A stretch of DNA of 33,391 bases from Terasakiella magnetica (GTDB taxonomy: Bacteria > Pseudomonadota > Alphaproteobacteria > Rhodospirillales > Magnetospirillaceae): NCBI GenBank assembly GCA_902729415.1, contig CACVCF010000279.1, positions 1 through 33,391 of the forward strand, given 5' to 3'. Shown here piece by piece: positions 24,328 through 31,985 of this stretch. Position 1 is the first letter of the stretch. Each line of letters starts with the position of its first letter. The notes below the pieces were generated by a model. It did no database searches. It had not been told where the DNA came from and saw only the letters and a program-made list of their open reading frames with translations. The position numbers were made by a program, and so were the translations under genes.

Positions 24328-24543
24328 ATGTACGACATCCCCCTGACCGGAATGAAACTCGCGGCACCGAAATTACTCTCGGGGGCGCTCTTTGGCCTCC
24401 CCCTGACCATTGCCATCGGACCCGGACTCGGACTTGTCGCCGTTGGCATATTCGGCGCCGCCTGCATCGGAGGATACATATCCACCGTGAACTCGCTGTC
24501 CCATGGCAAGTCCAGCTTTTCTGTCGCGACACCGCCGATCTGA
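24328..24543 (+). CDS. Small hydrophobic membrane protein
   Basis: 71 residues starting MYDIPLTGMKL. Residues about 20-52 form a long hydrophobic, glycine-rich region with I-G-P-G-L-G-L-V-A-V-G-I-F-G-A-A, enough for one or two membrane helices, then a polar tail (S-L-S-H-G-K-S-S-F). No family recognised. The G-L-G-L stretch recalls the magnetosome Leu-Gly proteins only superficially. No good ribosome-binding site; an in-frame TTG at 24316 also exists. It is divergent from the MamE-like gene and in line with the next small gene. Confidence 0.55.
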   Translation: MYDIPLTGMKLAAPKLLSGALFGLPLTIAIGPGLGLVAVGIFGAACIGGYISTVNSLSHGKSSFSVATPPI

Positions 24544-24628
24544 ATCGCCCGACTTCCACCGGAAGCGGAAAAGGGAAACCGGCAGGCCGCGCGGCTCGAC
24601 GGTCACTCACGGCGGAGACAACGACATA

Positions 24629-24916
24629 ATGAGCGGTAGTGACAATAAAGAGGCGGCCCTTGCCATCATCAGAGGCATTGTTGGCGCGGCCACGGATATC
24701 ACAAAATTGGCGCGGGAGATGGAGCAGGACGACAGCGTGATTGTCGCCGCCCTCGCTGCGCCCCCCCCCGTGGAGTCCATCAAGCCCGCCGCAGCCGCGT
24801 CGGCACAGGCGTCGGCGTCGGCACCCACGCCAGCCCCATTGGCCGAAGCCCCCAAGGCAAGCTCTCAGGCCGACGTTATGAGCCAGCTTCTAAAGCGCAA
24901 ACCCAGCAAGACCTGA
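24629..24916 (+). CDS. Small Ala/Pro-rich hypothetical protein
   Basis: 95 residues from the ATG at 24629, with GGCGGAGA about 10 nt upstream. The N-terminal half is helical (E-A-A-L-A-I-I-R-G-I-V-G-A-A-T-D-I-T-K-L-A-R-E-M), then an Ala/Pro/Ser linker, then a basic end (Q-L-L-K-R-K-P-S-K-T). A run of nine C (24761-24769) encodes P-P-P in the linker and would shift the frame if its length changed. No known family. Confidence 0.6.
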   Translation: MSGSDNKEAALAIIRGIVGAATDITKLAREMEQDDSVIVAALAAPPPVESIKPAAAASAQASASAPTPAPLAEAPKASSQADVMSQLLKRKPSKT

Positions 24917-25109
24917 CTGCCCCCAGCAGCCCACTGCTCTTGGCTTGCCGTCCGGGGACGAAGCCGAGCCGAGCCGAATGTGCTAATGCATTGCCTCCAA
25001 CGTCTTTTCCAGGCTCAATCGCCGCTCGGACTTGAGAGTACTTCAATCTTTGATTCAGCCTAAATGCGAACACTCTAGGGCCTGAGAGCAATGCGTTACT
25101 GGAGGCGGG

Positions 25110-25337
25110 ATGGCCCTCACACCAGCTGAAAAGCAGAAGCGATATCGGCAGCGGCACAAGGACCGCCCGACCCAGGCCCAGAAAATCGCCCGACTGGAAG
25201 CGCGCATTGCCGAACTGGAAGCGCAACTGAGGGCGGCATCCGATACCGGAACTGAGCCACGGCAGCATTTGCAGGCGATTGACGAAAGCGTAATTGCCGA
25301 ATGGGAGCGAGCGCTCGGACGAAGCCGGAACTATTAA
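25110..25337 (+). CDS. Small coiled-coil hypothetical protein
   Basis: 75 residues, M-A-L-T-P-A-E-K-Q-K-R-Y-R-Q-R-H-K-D-R, then a short leucine-heptad coiled coil (I-A-R-L-E-A-R-I-A-E-L-E-A-Q-L) and a polar tail. The basic start followed by a coiled coil resembles small DNA-binding or phage-type proteins, but no family can be named. GGAGGCGGG lies just before the ATG and supports it as a real gene. Confidence 0.6.
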   Translation: MALTPAEKQKRYRQRHKDRPTQAQKIARLEARIAELEAQLRAASDTGTEPRQHLQAIDESVIAEWERALGRSRNY

Positions 25338-25361
25338 ACGCCCCAGGAACGATTAAACGCC
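25333..25361 (+). repeat. Direct repeat ATTAAACGCC x2
   Basis: ATTAAACGCC occurs at 25333-25342 and 25352-25361, the first copy overlapping the stop of the coiled-coil gene. A small CGCC-ATAA-GGCG hairpin follows the second copy (25358-25369). Possibly a terminator or binding site; short enough to be chance. Confidence 0.35.
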
Positions 25362-25537
25362 ATAAGGCGAACCGTCAGGGCTCAAACAGTCCAGAGCCTC
25401 ACCAAGGCTGTCGAAAGAAATGCCGCTTTATTAAAAATTAGTTAACCGACATTGCGCATGAACTCCCCAGTCCTTCCATCACAGCAAAGTCCTCGCGATA
25501 AGTTTTTGAAAAAATCATGGCTTGGTGTATGATTTGA

Positions 25538-27157
25538 ATGTTTGAAAAGGCAGATCGATTGCATGTGATGGGAAACGTACACCACCTACAACATCTTGGC
25601 CAAGGGGCTGGCGACTGGAACGCCTGGCGCCAGCAGGAGCCTGATGTGCGGCCGGATCTGACCAGCGCCAATCTGCGCGGGGCCAACCTTGCTGGGATGG
25701 ATCTCAGCGGTTCCCTGCTGTCCCTTGCCAATCTGCGCAAGGCCGTGCTGTCGGGGGCTAATCTCAGGGACTGCAACCTTCCCCGGGCCTGCCTTGAAGA
25801 CGCCGATCTCTCCGGCGCGAAGCTGCAGGGCGCCAACCTTGCTGGCGCGACTTTGCTGCGCGCCAACTTCTCCGGCGCCAATATGCGCATGGCCAATCTG
25901 GCCGGCGCCAACTTGGCCGGAAAGATGGATCTGTCCGGGGTTGACTTGACCGGGGCCAATCTGGCCGGGGCCAAGCTGATGGGCGCCAATTTCTCCGGCG
26001 CCACCCTGACCGGAGCCAATCTTGCTGGCGCCGACGCCCGCAACGCCAATTTCACCGGCGCCGATCTGACCGATGCTGTAACCGCGGGCACTCTGCTGGA
26101 TGGCGCCAATATGTCCGGCGCGGTCATTCGTCGATCCGCCTCGCGCACCCAGGCTCCCGGCGCCGCGCCGGAACCGGAAGCCCCGCAGTCCTATGACGAG
26201 GCCGAAGCCGAGCCCCTGCCGGTCCTTCCCGACACAGCCCCAGCCTCCATCGATCTTGCCCCCCCTCCCGAGTCGGTCGAACTTCCGCCAGACGACTTGG
26301 ATCCTGGGCTTGATGCCGAGGAAACGTGGGACGATGAAATCCCCGAGGAGCAAGAAACGTCACCCGCGATCGAGGCAGAGGTCGAGTCCGGGGATGAATT
26401 GGAACAGCCTGAGCCGCCGATGGGCCTGTCCGACGAGGATATGGTGGGAGGCGTGGCCGAACTGGCAGATTCCGCCCCTGTCGCCTTGCCCGTTCCGGCT
26501 CAACTGGCCGAGTCGGAGATTTCCGACCTTTTGGCCACCACCGATCTGGAAGACGCCCCCATTCACCCCCTGTCCCAGGGCGGTGAGATCCTTGATGATG
26601 AGGCAGACAGCCCGTTCTACACTTATGAGACCCGGGACTTGGCGATTCTCGCCTTGTATCTGGATCAGGTAAGCCGGAAGACCAAGGCTGAAAAGGCCAT
26701 GCTTCTCGACTTGCTGGTCCAATATAACCGTAATTTCCTGGGTCAGGACGTCAGCGTCCCGATGACGACCAGCGGGAACGCCATTCTTGTCGGATTCGGA
26801 GACCCTACCAATGCGTTGCGCTGTGGCGGGCTGTATATCAGCATGCTGCGCGATATGCATGTGGACTCATATGTGGCGGTCAACTGGAGCGTGGCCACGG
26901 TTCGCATCGACCCCGAAGGGACCGAGAGCGACGAACTCATCGCCAATTCCATTTCCCCGTCGGCGCGCTTGATGCCGGTGGGAGTTGTCGGTGAGGTTCT
27001 TGTTCTGGAGGAGTTATACTCCAATCCCCAGACTCAGCGGGACCTCTTCACCTTCGAGCGCGTCGCCCGTAAGTGGAAAGCCGCTAACGACACCCAGGGC
27101 GATGGCATTGACGTTATCTGCTACAGCGTTCGCAGCAAGCAGCCTCCCCGCCTTTAA
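25538..27157 (+). CDS. Pentapeptide-repeat protein with cyclase-like C-terminal domain
   Basis: 539 residues. Residues about 40-200 are pentapeptide repeats of the A-(D/N)-L-x-x type (L-R-G-A-N-L-A-G-M-D-L-S-G, and many more), which fold as a right-handed beta-helix. Residues about 200-360 are an acidic Pro/Glu-rich linker. The C-terminal about 170 residues carry V-G-F-G-D-P-T-N-A-L-R-C-G and nearby strands that resemble class III adenylate/guanylate cyclase domains (F-x-D-P-x-x-A-x-x-C-A). The catalytic metal-binding aspartates are not evident, so this domain is probably inactive or only distantly related. No membrane helix; start without a clear ribosome-binding site. The linker's acidity and the repeat domain suggest a scaffold; function unknown. 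Confidence 0.8.
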   Translation: MFEKADRLHVMGNVHHLQHLGQGAGDWNAWRQQEPDVRPDLTSANLRGANLAGMDLSGSLLSLANLRKAVLSGANLRDCNLPRACLEDADLSGAKLQGANLAGATLLRANFSGANMRMANLAGANLAGKMDLSGVDLTGANLAGAKLMGANFSGATLTGANLAGADARNANFTGADLTDAVTAGTLLDGANMSGAVIRRSASRTQAPGAAPEPEAPQSYDEAEAEPLPVLPDTAPASIDLAPPPESVELPPDDLDPGLDAEETWDDEIPEEQETSPAIEAEVESGDELEQPEPPMGLSDEDMVGGVAELADSAPVALPVPAQLAESEISDLLATTDLEDAPIHPLSQGGEILDDEADSPFYTYETRDLAILALYLDQVSRKTKAEKAMLLDLLVQYNRNFLGQDVSVPMTTSGNAILVGFGDPTNALRCGGLYISMLRDMHVDSYVAVNWSVATVRIDPEGTESDELIANSISPSARLMPVGVVGEVLVLEELYSNPQTQRDLFTFERVARKWKAANDTQGDGIDVICYSVRSKQPPRL

Positions 27158-27184
27158 CCTTGCCCTGCCAAGGCGACAGTCGCC

Positions 27185-27508
27185 TTACTGCCGCCACATC
27201 CATGCCTTGAAACGCGCCGAGAGTGTCGGCGGAATTCTGAACCGTATCCGGGTTCCAGGTCCCAACGCGCGCTGAGCCGCCGAACGGACGAGGAGCACGA
27301 TGAGCGTTCCCACGGCAACCGCGACGAAAAGCTGCACAAACAAAACCGCTATCGTCAGGCCCAGAGCCGCGACGGCGAGTATCCGCATCCAGCTGCCAAA
27401 GCTCATCGCCTTGAGACGCATGTTGAATCGGAAAGGATGATCTGGCTCCACCTTTGATGCCTTCACAGTATGAGTTCCGACCAAAGCGGCGCGGACGGGT
27501 CGATTCAT
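27185..27508 (-). CDS. Small membrane protein, hypothetical
   Basis: 107 residues from the ATG at 27508 (a TTG at 27532 is also in frame). One long hydrophobic region (about 40-75: I-L-A-V-A-A-L-G-L-T-I-A-V-L-F-V-Q-L-F-V) makes one or two helices; the tail is basic (R-F-R-I-P-P-T-L-S-A-R-F-K). It resembles in style the membrane protein at 30976-31392 (helices, then R-x-R-F motif), but I see no firm homology. It is convergent with the pentapeptide gene, 27 bp apart. Confidence 0.55.
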   Translation of the reverse strand: MNRPVRAALVGTHTVKASKVEPDHPFRFNMRLKAMSFGSWMRILAVAALGLTIAVLFVQLFVAVAVGTLIVLLVRSAAQRALGPGTRIRFRIPPTLSARFKAWMWRQ

Positions 27509-27532
27509 CCCCAAGGACCCCGCGTCAGTCAA

Positions 27533-27865
27533 ACGATTATTAATACCCCAGATTGGGCGCGCCCTTGAATTGCGAATAATATTTATTATCTATAACACCC
27601 GATCACGTGATATGATTTACACCTCGCTTAACCTAGAGGCATCCGGGCTTTGGCAAGGCATTTCATTGGGAAAACCTATTTGGGATTGAAGGGCCTCCGC
27701 TCCCGGGTGAATGGAAAAGATCCGCAGCGCACAAATCGTCGATTTTCAGCACAGCCCAGAACGATGCGAGTTGACTTTTGCCCCCCCTCGCTGACTATGT
27801 AGCTGTGACTTGAGGCATGAGCGCAAGAGTCGTAGCGCCATCTTAAGGTGGCAGTGGGGTAAGTC
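27533..27865. other. AT-rich divergent intergenic region before hemerythrin gene
   Basis: 333 bp with no supported gene. It contains an imperfect palindrome GAATAATATTTATTATC (27574-27590) and a perfect 10-bp palindrome ATCACGTGAT (27602-27611). Possible promoter parts for the hemerythrin are TTGACT (27771-27776) with GACTAT or TATGTA behind it. The first palindrome is AT-rich and Fur-like in look, but not close enough to call. Confidence 0.4.
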
Positions 27866-28345
27866 ATGGAACCGAACAATCCACTTCCCGCATGGGACGA
27901 TGAACTCTCAGTATGCGTTGATGTCATCGACGAAGACCATCAGGCGTTCTTTCGTTTAGCTGCCCTAATGCAAGATGTGACGTCCAATCTGGACAACGAA
28001 CAAGCCTACCTGATTGAAACAGCCCTCAACATCCTTGAGGAATATATCGAGGGCCATTTTCTGCGGGAGCAGATGGCCATGGCCAAGGTCGGCTACCCTC
28101 AAATGGTCGAACATATCAGCGCCCACGATGCCTTTGCCGATCACGTCACCCTTCTCGTCAAGGAATACCGGACGAACCACGATCTTGTGACCATCCTCAC
28201 CCTGGCGCAATTGGTCGCTGATTGGCTTACCCACCACATTCAGGGCATCGATTCCCAATATAAAGGATTTCTGACCAACGAAAATGTGGATAACCGCCCC
28301 CTGGCCTATATGGCAGCAGGCCTGGATACAGAGCTTGCTCCATAG
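27866..28345 (+). CDS. Bacteriohemerythrin, single domain
   Basis: 159 residues, one hemerythrin domain. Ligands in order: I-D-E-D-H, G-H-F-L-R-E, E-H-I-S-A-H, and W-L-T-H-H-I-Q-G-I-D, giving the full five His and two carboxylates for a di-iron O2 site. The end N-V-D-N-R-P-L matches the C-termini of the hemerythrins at 3283-3786 and 618-796, so all three share descent. It stands alone on the plus strand, separate from the first cluster, next to the pseudo-receiver genes. Likely an oxygen store or sensor in the cytoplasm. The start fits the domain boundary; GGGGTAAG lies just upstream. Confidence 0.92.
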   Translation: MEPNNPLPAWDDELSVCVDVIDEDHQAFFRLAALMQDVTSNLDNEQAYLIETALNILEEYIEGHFLREQMAMAKVGYPQMVEHISAHDAFADHVTLLVKEYRTNHDLVTILTLAQLVADWLTHHIQGIDSQYKGFLTNENVDNRPLAYMAAGLDTELAP

Positions 28346-28514
28346 CCAGCGCAGATTATCCACCCCACGGGAACAGCCAAAACCAGTAGCACTGCGTGCC
28401 CTCCTCCCTCATGGCCATACCCATTGGCCAAGCCTCGCGATCAACGATACGATTGCCGATTTCCGCGCGCTCAGACAGAATACGCCCATCTGCAGCACCG
28501 ATGGTTCGTAAGAG

Positions 28515-29000
28515 ATGGCTCCCCCCTCCATACAGTCCGTCGCACTGGCGAACCTGCAGAAATCCCACGAATTCCTGCTGAAAATTTTAGACGTCTGCGG
28601 CAAGTTGCCCAGTGCGCCCGGAACGGCCTCAGATCAGGATGTAATGGCCGCCGTCGCCCAATTGGCGCGGATGACCGAGGCCGTCATTCAAGGCAGCGGC
28701 AATGTCCGCACGGCGGAATCGCCCCAGGACGATCTCTCCCCTACGGATGAGAAGACCAGACGCCTCCAAGTCATCTTGCAAATGTGCCTTCAGCAGAGTG
28801 AACAGCACTGGCTTCAGGCCAGACGCCTCAAATCCGAGAATGGGGTTCTCCGCCGCGGATTAAAACAGGTCGAGGCCGATGTGGCCGCTGCCAGATTGGC
28901 TCTGCCATCGTTTCCGGCGGCTCCGCCAAAACCGGCCCTGGTGCCGAAGCCCGTAGCCGCCGCACGCCCCCCCGAACGACAGAAACTTCAGATCAAGTAG
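28515..29000 (+). CDS. Hypothetical helical protein with Pro/Ala-rich tail
   Basis: 161 residues. The first about 120 are helical with two likely coiled-coil stretches (L-A-N-L-Q-K-S-H-E-F-L-L-K-I-L and N-G-V-L-R-R-G-L-K-Q-V-E-A-D-V), the rest a Pro/Ala/Lys tail. No catalytic motif or membrane segment. It is convergent with the pseudo-receiver gene at 28993, overlapping its stop by 8 bp. Weak TAAGAG before the ATG. Unknown function; perhaps a partner of its neighbour. Confidence 0.6.
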   Translation: MAPPSIQSVALANLQKSHEFLLKILDVCGKLPSAPGTASDQDVMAAVAQLARMTEAVIQGSGNVRTAESPQDDLSPTDEKTRRLQVILQMCLQQSEQHWLQARRLKSENGVLRRGLKQVEADVAAARLALPSFPAAPPKPALVPKPVAAARPPERQKLQIK

Positions 29001-30225
29001 TCCCGCCGCCGTCGCCACGAGAGCGCAGGAGATCCGCGACGCCGTTCTGACTGGCCGCGCCCTCTTCCTCGACAGGACGCACACCCCGCCGCCCCCGCTT
29101 GTGTCGTGCAAGGTCGGCCAAGCCAAACTGATCGGCCTCCATTTGCTGAAGCTTTCCGATTCCGTCCCATGCGAAATCCAACTTCCGTTTCATACTCTCG
29201 TTGGTTTTGCGCCCCCCCAGAACCGCGACGATTTCCTCCACCGACGCCAATCGCTCCAGCAGCAGGTCGCTGCCACCCAACGCAATCTCCCTGCCGTACA
29301 GAAACTTCTCCATATCGGCAACGATGGCATCCAGCCTGGAATTGGACATCTGCCGCAATATATCGATGAAGAGAGTCTTCAGCTTCTTGATATTCCGCCG
29401 TACAGCCTCATTTTGAGGCCGACCAGAGTTCTCGCCGAGATCCACCAGCGCCATAAGATTAACAAGCCGTTCAGCGGCCTCCATGATCTCGGCGCGCACA
29501 TCTCGTCTCGTCTGTTCGTCGTCGGCCGCATGCAAGGCTCGCTTCAAATACTCGATTCTGGCCGCAATCTCATTCACGCCGATAAAGATGATCGACGTCT
29601 GGGAATCAAGCGAATCGACCTGCTCGAGCACCTCCTTGGGACGCCCCCTCACTCCCCTCGGAGACACCCCCGGGGATAATGGAGCGGCCCCAGCGGGAGG
29701 AGAGGAGGCCGATAGAGACGGTGACGGCAGAGCCTGGTCGGTGACACGACGGAGAGCCCCCTTGTACGGATGAGGCACGGGGTTCCGCCGACAAGGTCCC
29801 CGATAGGTCGCATTCGAGATCATCTCGCGGTGATCGCCCAGCGCCCGATTGACGTTCTTCAGCATGCTGCGGGTGTTGATGGGCAGGGTCACGACGCAGT
29901 TCGCGCCAGAATTGCGCATCGCCGCCAAATCACCGACATCCATCTGACCTATGATGCCAATCATCGCTCCAACCGCAGCCCCCTCGGGCGATTCCATGCG
30001 GATGCACCGAACCATATGGAGGGGTTCATCCGTTGTTGTGCCTGCGCAAACGATGACATCATAGGCCGTCGATGACACCAATTGAACGGCATCGGCAATG
30101 TCCCCCGCCGTCTGCACATCGGCAAACCCGATCTGATGCAAGGATGTCACGATCAATCCACTGAGAGAATCGTCCGTCGCAACGACAAGGCAGGCCTTGC
30201 CCAAGAAGGAAATATTCAAAGACAT
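28993..30225 (-). CDS. Pseudo-receiver protein with ERLVNLM helical domain (paralogue 2)
   Basis: 410 residues from the ATG at 30225, chosen because the receiver-like domain starts there; the frame stays open upstream but without coding character. Residues about 10-125 resemble a response-regulator receiver, but the phospho-acceptor position reads V-I-V-C-A instead of Asp, so it is probably not phosphorylated. A linker has T-Y-R-G-P-C-R-R and Y-K-G-A-L-R-R, then Ser/Pro-rich sequence, then a helical domain with A-A-E-R-L-V-N-L-M-A-L-V, and a basic/acidic tail. The linker and the helical domain are shared with the proteins at 810-2365 and 31986-33185. No output domain is known to me. A run of ten G lies about 75 bp upstream. 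Confidence 0.8.
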   Translation of the reverse strand: MSLNISFLGKACLVVATDDSLSGLIVTSLHQIGFADVQTAGDIADAVQLVSSTAYDVIVCAGTTTDEPLHMVRCIRMESPEGAAVGAMIGIIGQMDVGDLAAMRNSGANCVVTLPINTRSMLKNVNRALGDHREMISNATYRGPCRRNPVPHPYKGALRRVTDQALPSPSLSASSPPAGAAPLSPGVSPRGVRGRPKEVLEQVDSLDSQTSIIFIGVNEIAARIEYLKRALHAADDEQTRRDVRAEIMEAAERLVNLMALVDLGENSGRPQNEAVRRNIKKLKTLFIDILRQMSNSRLDAIVADMEKFLYGREIALGGSDLLLERLASVEEIVAVLGGRKTNESMKRKLDFAWDGIGKLQQMEADQFGLADLARHKRGRRGVRPVEEEGAASQNGVADLLRSRGDGGGTT

Positions 30226-30300
30226 TCCAGAATCCCTGGCCAAACGTTCTTTTCGCCGCCCACATCCCAGAGAAACCGTGAATGAATACGGGAAACGCTG

Positions 30301-30310
30301 CCCCCCCCCC
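30301..30310 (-). repeat. Homopolymer G10 (minus strand) upstream of paralogue 2
   Basis: Ten consecutive C on the plus strand, about 76-85 nt before the start codon of the gene at 28993-30225. Such tracts are prone to length change in replication. Its position is right for altering promoter spacing or the leader. Confidence 0.7.
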
Positions 30311-30522
30311 TCAAACCCCATGTATTGAAGCATGATTATGCCCCTCTTATCAAACCCCTTGCGAATCAGGCGGATATTGCGGCACCCTAGACCCATAGGG
30401 TTGGCGAGACTCCTGCGGGAGTGATTCTTCCGTCCCCACCAATGACATCGGCATCCGATTGCGCTCACCCGGATGCCGCACGCCCTCGCAGGTCCCGGCG
30501 TCGGCGAAGACAGGAGACAAGA

Positions 30523-30951
30523 ATGGGGACGGAGAAAGAGGTGCCCTCGCCTGAAGCGGAAAGCGCACGGGACGCCAAGATGGCGAAGATTCTCGATAAA
30601 ATGCGCGTACTGCTCACTGGGGAACAGCCACGGACGGCGCCCCAGGCCGCCGAGCCGCCGGAACCGGCATTTCTGACTCCCGCCTCCCCCAAAGCCGAGG
30701 TGCAGCGCCCGCCCATCCCCCAATCCCAAGGTGCGCAGGAGCTCTTTCCCCATGTGGTGGTTGATCGCTTGATGGCGGGACAAAGCCCGGTTCAGATCTA
30801 TCGGGAATATCGTGGCATGACCCGCGAGGCCCTGGCCCAAAAGGCGGGGGTCAGCATTGAAACCCTGGCGAGCCTGGAAGCCGGAATCGACATGATCGTA
30901 TTGCGCAAGATCGCCGACGCCCTGGAGATCGATGTCAGAAAGCTGATGTAA
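30523..30951 (+). CDS. XRE-type helix-turn-helix protein with N-terminal DKMRVLLTG motif
   Basis: 142 residues from the ATG at 30523 with CAGGAGA just upstream; an earlier ATG at 30421 is poorly supported. Residues about 19-34 hold M-A-K-I-L-D-K-M-R-V-L-L-T-G-E, followed by a Pro/Ala linker. The C-terminal about 60 residues form a Cro/CI-type helix-turn-helix: Y-R-G-M-T-R-E-A-L-A-Q-K-A-G-V-S-I-E-T-L in parts, then I-A-D-A-L-E-I-D-V-R-K-L-M. So it should bind DNA and may regulate neighbours. Its N-terminal motif recurs in the protein at 31485-31844 (E-I-I-D-K-I-R-I-L-L-T-G-D). It is divergent from paralogue 2. Confidence 0.8.
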   Translation: MGTEKEVPSPEAESARDAKMAKILDKMRVLLTGEQPRTAPQAAEPPEPAFLTPASPKAEVQRPPIPQSQGAQELFPHVVVDRLMAGQSPVQIYREYRGMTREALAQKAGVSIETLASLEAGIDMIVLRKIADALEIDVRKLM

Positions 30952-30975
30952 TCATCTTTCGCAGCCCCCACTCCC

Positions 30976-31392
30976 TCAGAGTCGAGGTGATTGCTTCCGA
31001 ATCGGCGGAGCCGCCGGAGAGGCTGCGATACGGGGCGTGGTGCCGGACCGCGGAGCAGAGGACGGTTTCCTCACCGATTTCGGCCCCCAAAGAATCAAGA
31101 CGATCCCATCCCTCACCCGGGTCAGAATTCGGACGGTTCCACGCTCGGCCCCCGCCATGCGCTTGAAGACATGATAGGCGCGCCGCCGCCCGCTTCCCGG
31201 ACCGACTTGGCTATAGGTCTTGAAGCGCACGTTCCGAACCACCCGCTGACCGAAGCGGGTTCTCAGGAATGCCAGCAGCAGGCCGTTCTTGGCCAGCCAG
31301 GCAACGAGAATGACCATGGCGTGCGCGAACACGCCCTTGATGAGAACTCCGAACAGAAACAGCAAGATTCCAGCAATGATCGCAGTCAGCAT
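30976..31392 (-). CDS. Small membrane protein, hypothetical
   Basis: 138 residues. Two hydrophobic helices at the N-terminus (about 2-22 and 23-45), then a basic cytoplasmic part (F-G-Q-R-V-V-R-N-V-R-F-K-T-Y) and a Ser/Pro/Arg-rich tail. No family recognised. It is convergent with the XRE-type gene (24 bp apart) and may be co-transcribed with 31485-31844 on the same strand. Confidence 0.6.
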   Translation of the reverse strand: MLTAIIAGILLFLFGVLIKGVFAHAMVILVAWLAKNGLLLAFLRTRFGQRVVRNVRFKTYSQVGPGSGRRRAYHVFKRMAGAERGTVRILTRVRDGIVLILWGPKSVRKPSSAPRSGTTPRIAASPAAPPIRKQSPRL

Positions 31393-31484
31393 GGCCGCTT
31401 TCCGAACAGGTGAACCGCCCCCCGATTCCCGGATGAGATCGGAGTGGTTCGGACTATAATGGAGAGACCGCGAAACTTCACCCC

Positions 31485-31844
31485 CTATGGCTCCAAGCCT
31501 CGGGGGTCGCGGAAAATCCGCTCCTCATCGATTCGGCGCAGCGCCTCCTCGATCTGGCTGGCGACGTCCCCGCGAGAGGCAAGCTGCAGAATCGACTTGC
31601 CTCGAAAATGCGGCTGCGGCTCGGTCAGCCAAACCTGGGCCTTGGCCTCATCGCCGAACACCTGTTGGGCCAAAACGGTCAGCCGCTGAATTCGGGCGGA
31701 TAAGAGGTCGTCGACGACTGATGCGGGCTCGCTGGCCGAGGAATTGTCACCTGTCAGCAAGATGCGGATTTTGTCGATGATCTCCGCCAGATTTGCGTCT
31801 TGCTCGCGTGCCATTTCCGTAGACCGAACCCCTTCAACCACCAT
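31485..31844 (-). CDS. Small protein with DKIRILLTG motif
   Basis: 119 residues; an alternative Met is at 31814. Residues about 18-33 read A-E-I-I-D-K-I-R-I-L-L-T-G-D, matching the N-terminal motif of the XRE-type protein at 30523 at almost the same distance from the start, which is why I keep the upstream Met. The C-terminal half is different: Q-R-L-T-V-L-A-Q-Q-V-F-G-D-E-A-K-A, then a helical end with E-E-A-L-R-R-I-D-E-E and no helix-turn-helix. The segment A-Q-V-W-L-T-E-P-Q-P resembles the antitoxin/DUF2384 (MbcA/ParS/Xre) C-terminal region (Q-x-W-L-x-x-P), but the match is short. No function assigned. Confidence 0.65.
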   Translation of the reverse strand: MVVEGVRSTEMAREQDANLAEIIDKIRILLTGDNSSASEPASVVDDLLSARIQRLTVLAQQVFGDEAKAQVWLTEPQPHFRGKSILQLASRGDVASQIEEALRRIDEERIFRDPRGLEP

Positions 31845-31985
31845 CCCGAAATCAGATGACCAGCCCGCCTACGGCCCGATCATGGGCCAGAGTATGTGAA
31901 GTCGAAGCAGTCGCCGCAAGTGGCCATACACCATCAATCCGCCACTGCTGGCAGGATCGGAAACGATTGGGCAATTTCCGTCGGG

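Noticed and set aside
25334..25370. CRISPR-like array suspected from the repeated ATTAAACGCC
   Set aside because: Only two 10-bp copies with a 9-bp gap; far too few and too short for a CRISPR array, and no cas genes are present.
30226..30840. 205-residue N-terminal extension of pseudo-receiver paralogue 2
   Set aside because: Arg/Gly/His-rich without domain character, overlaps the XRE-type gene on the other strand and crosses the G10 tract; the receiver-like fold starts at 30225.
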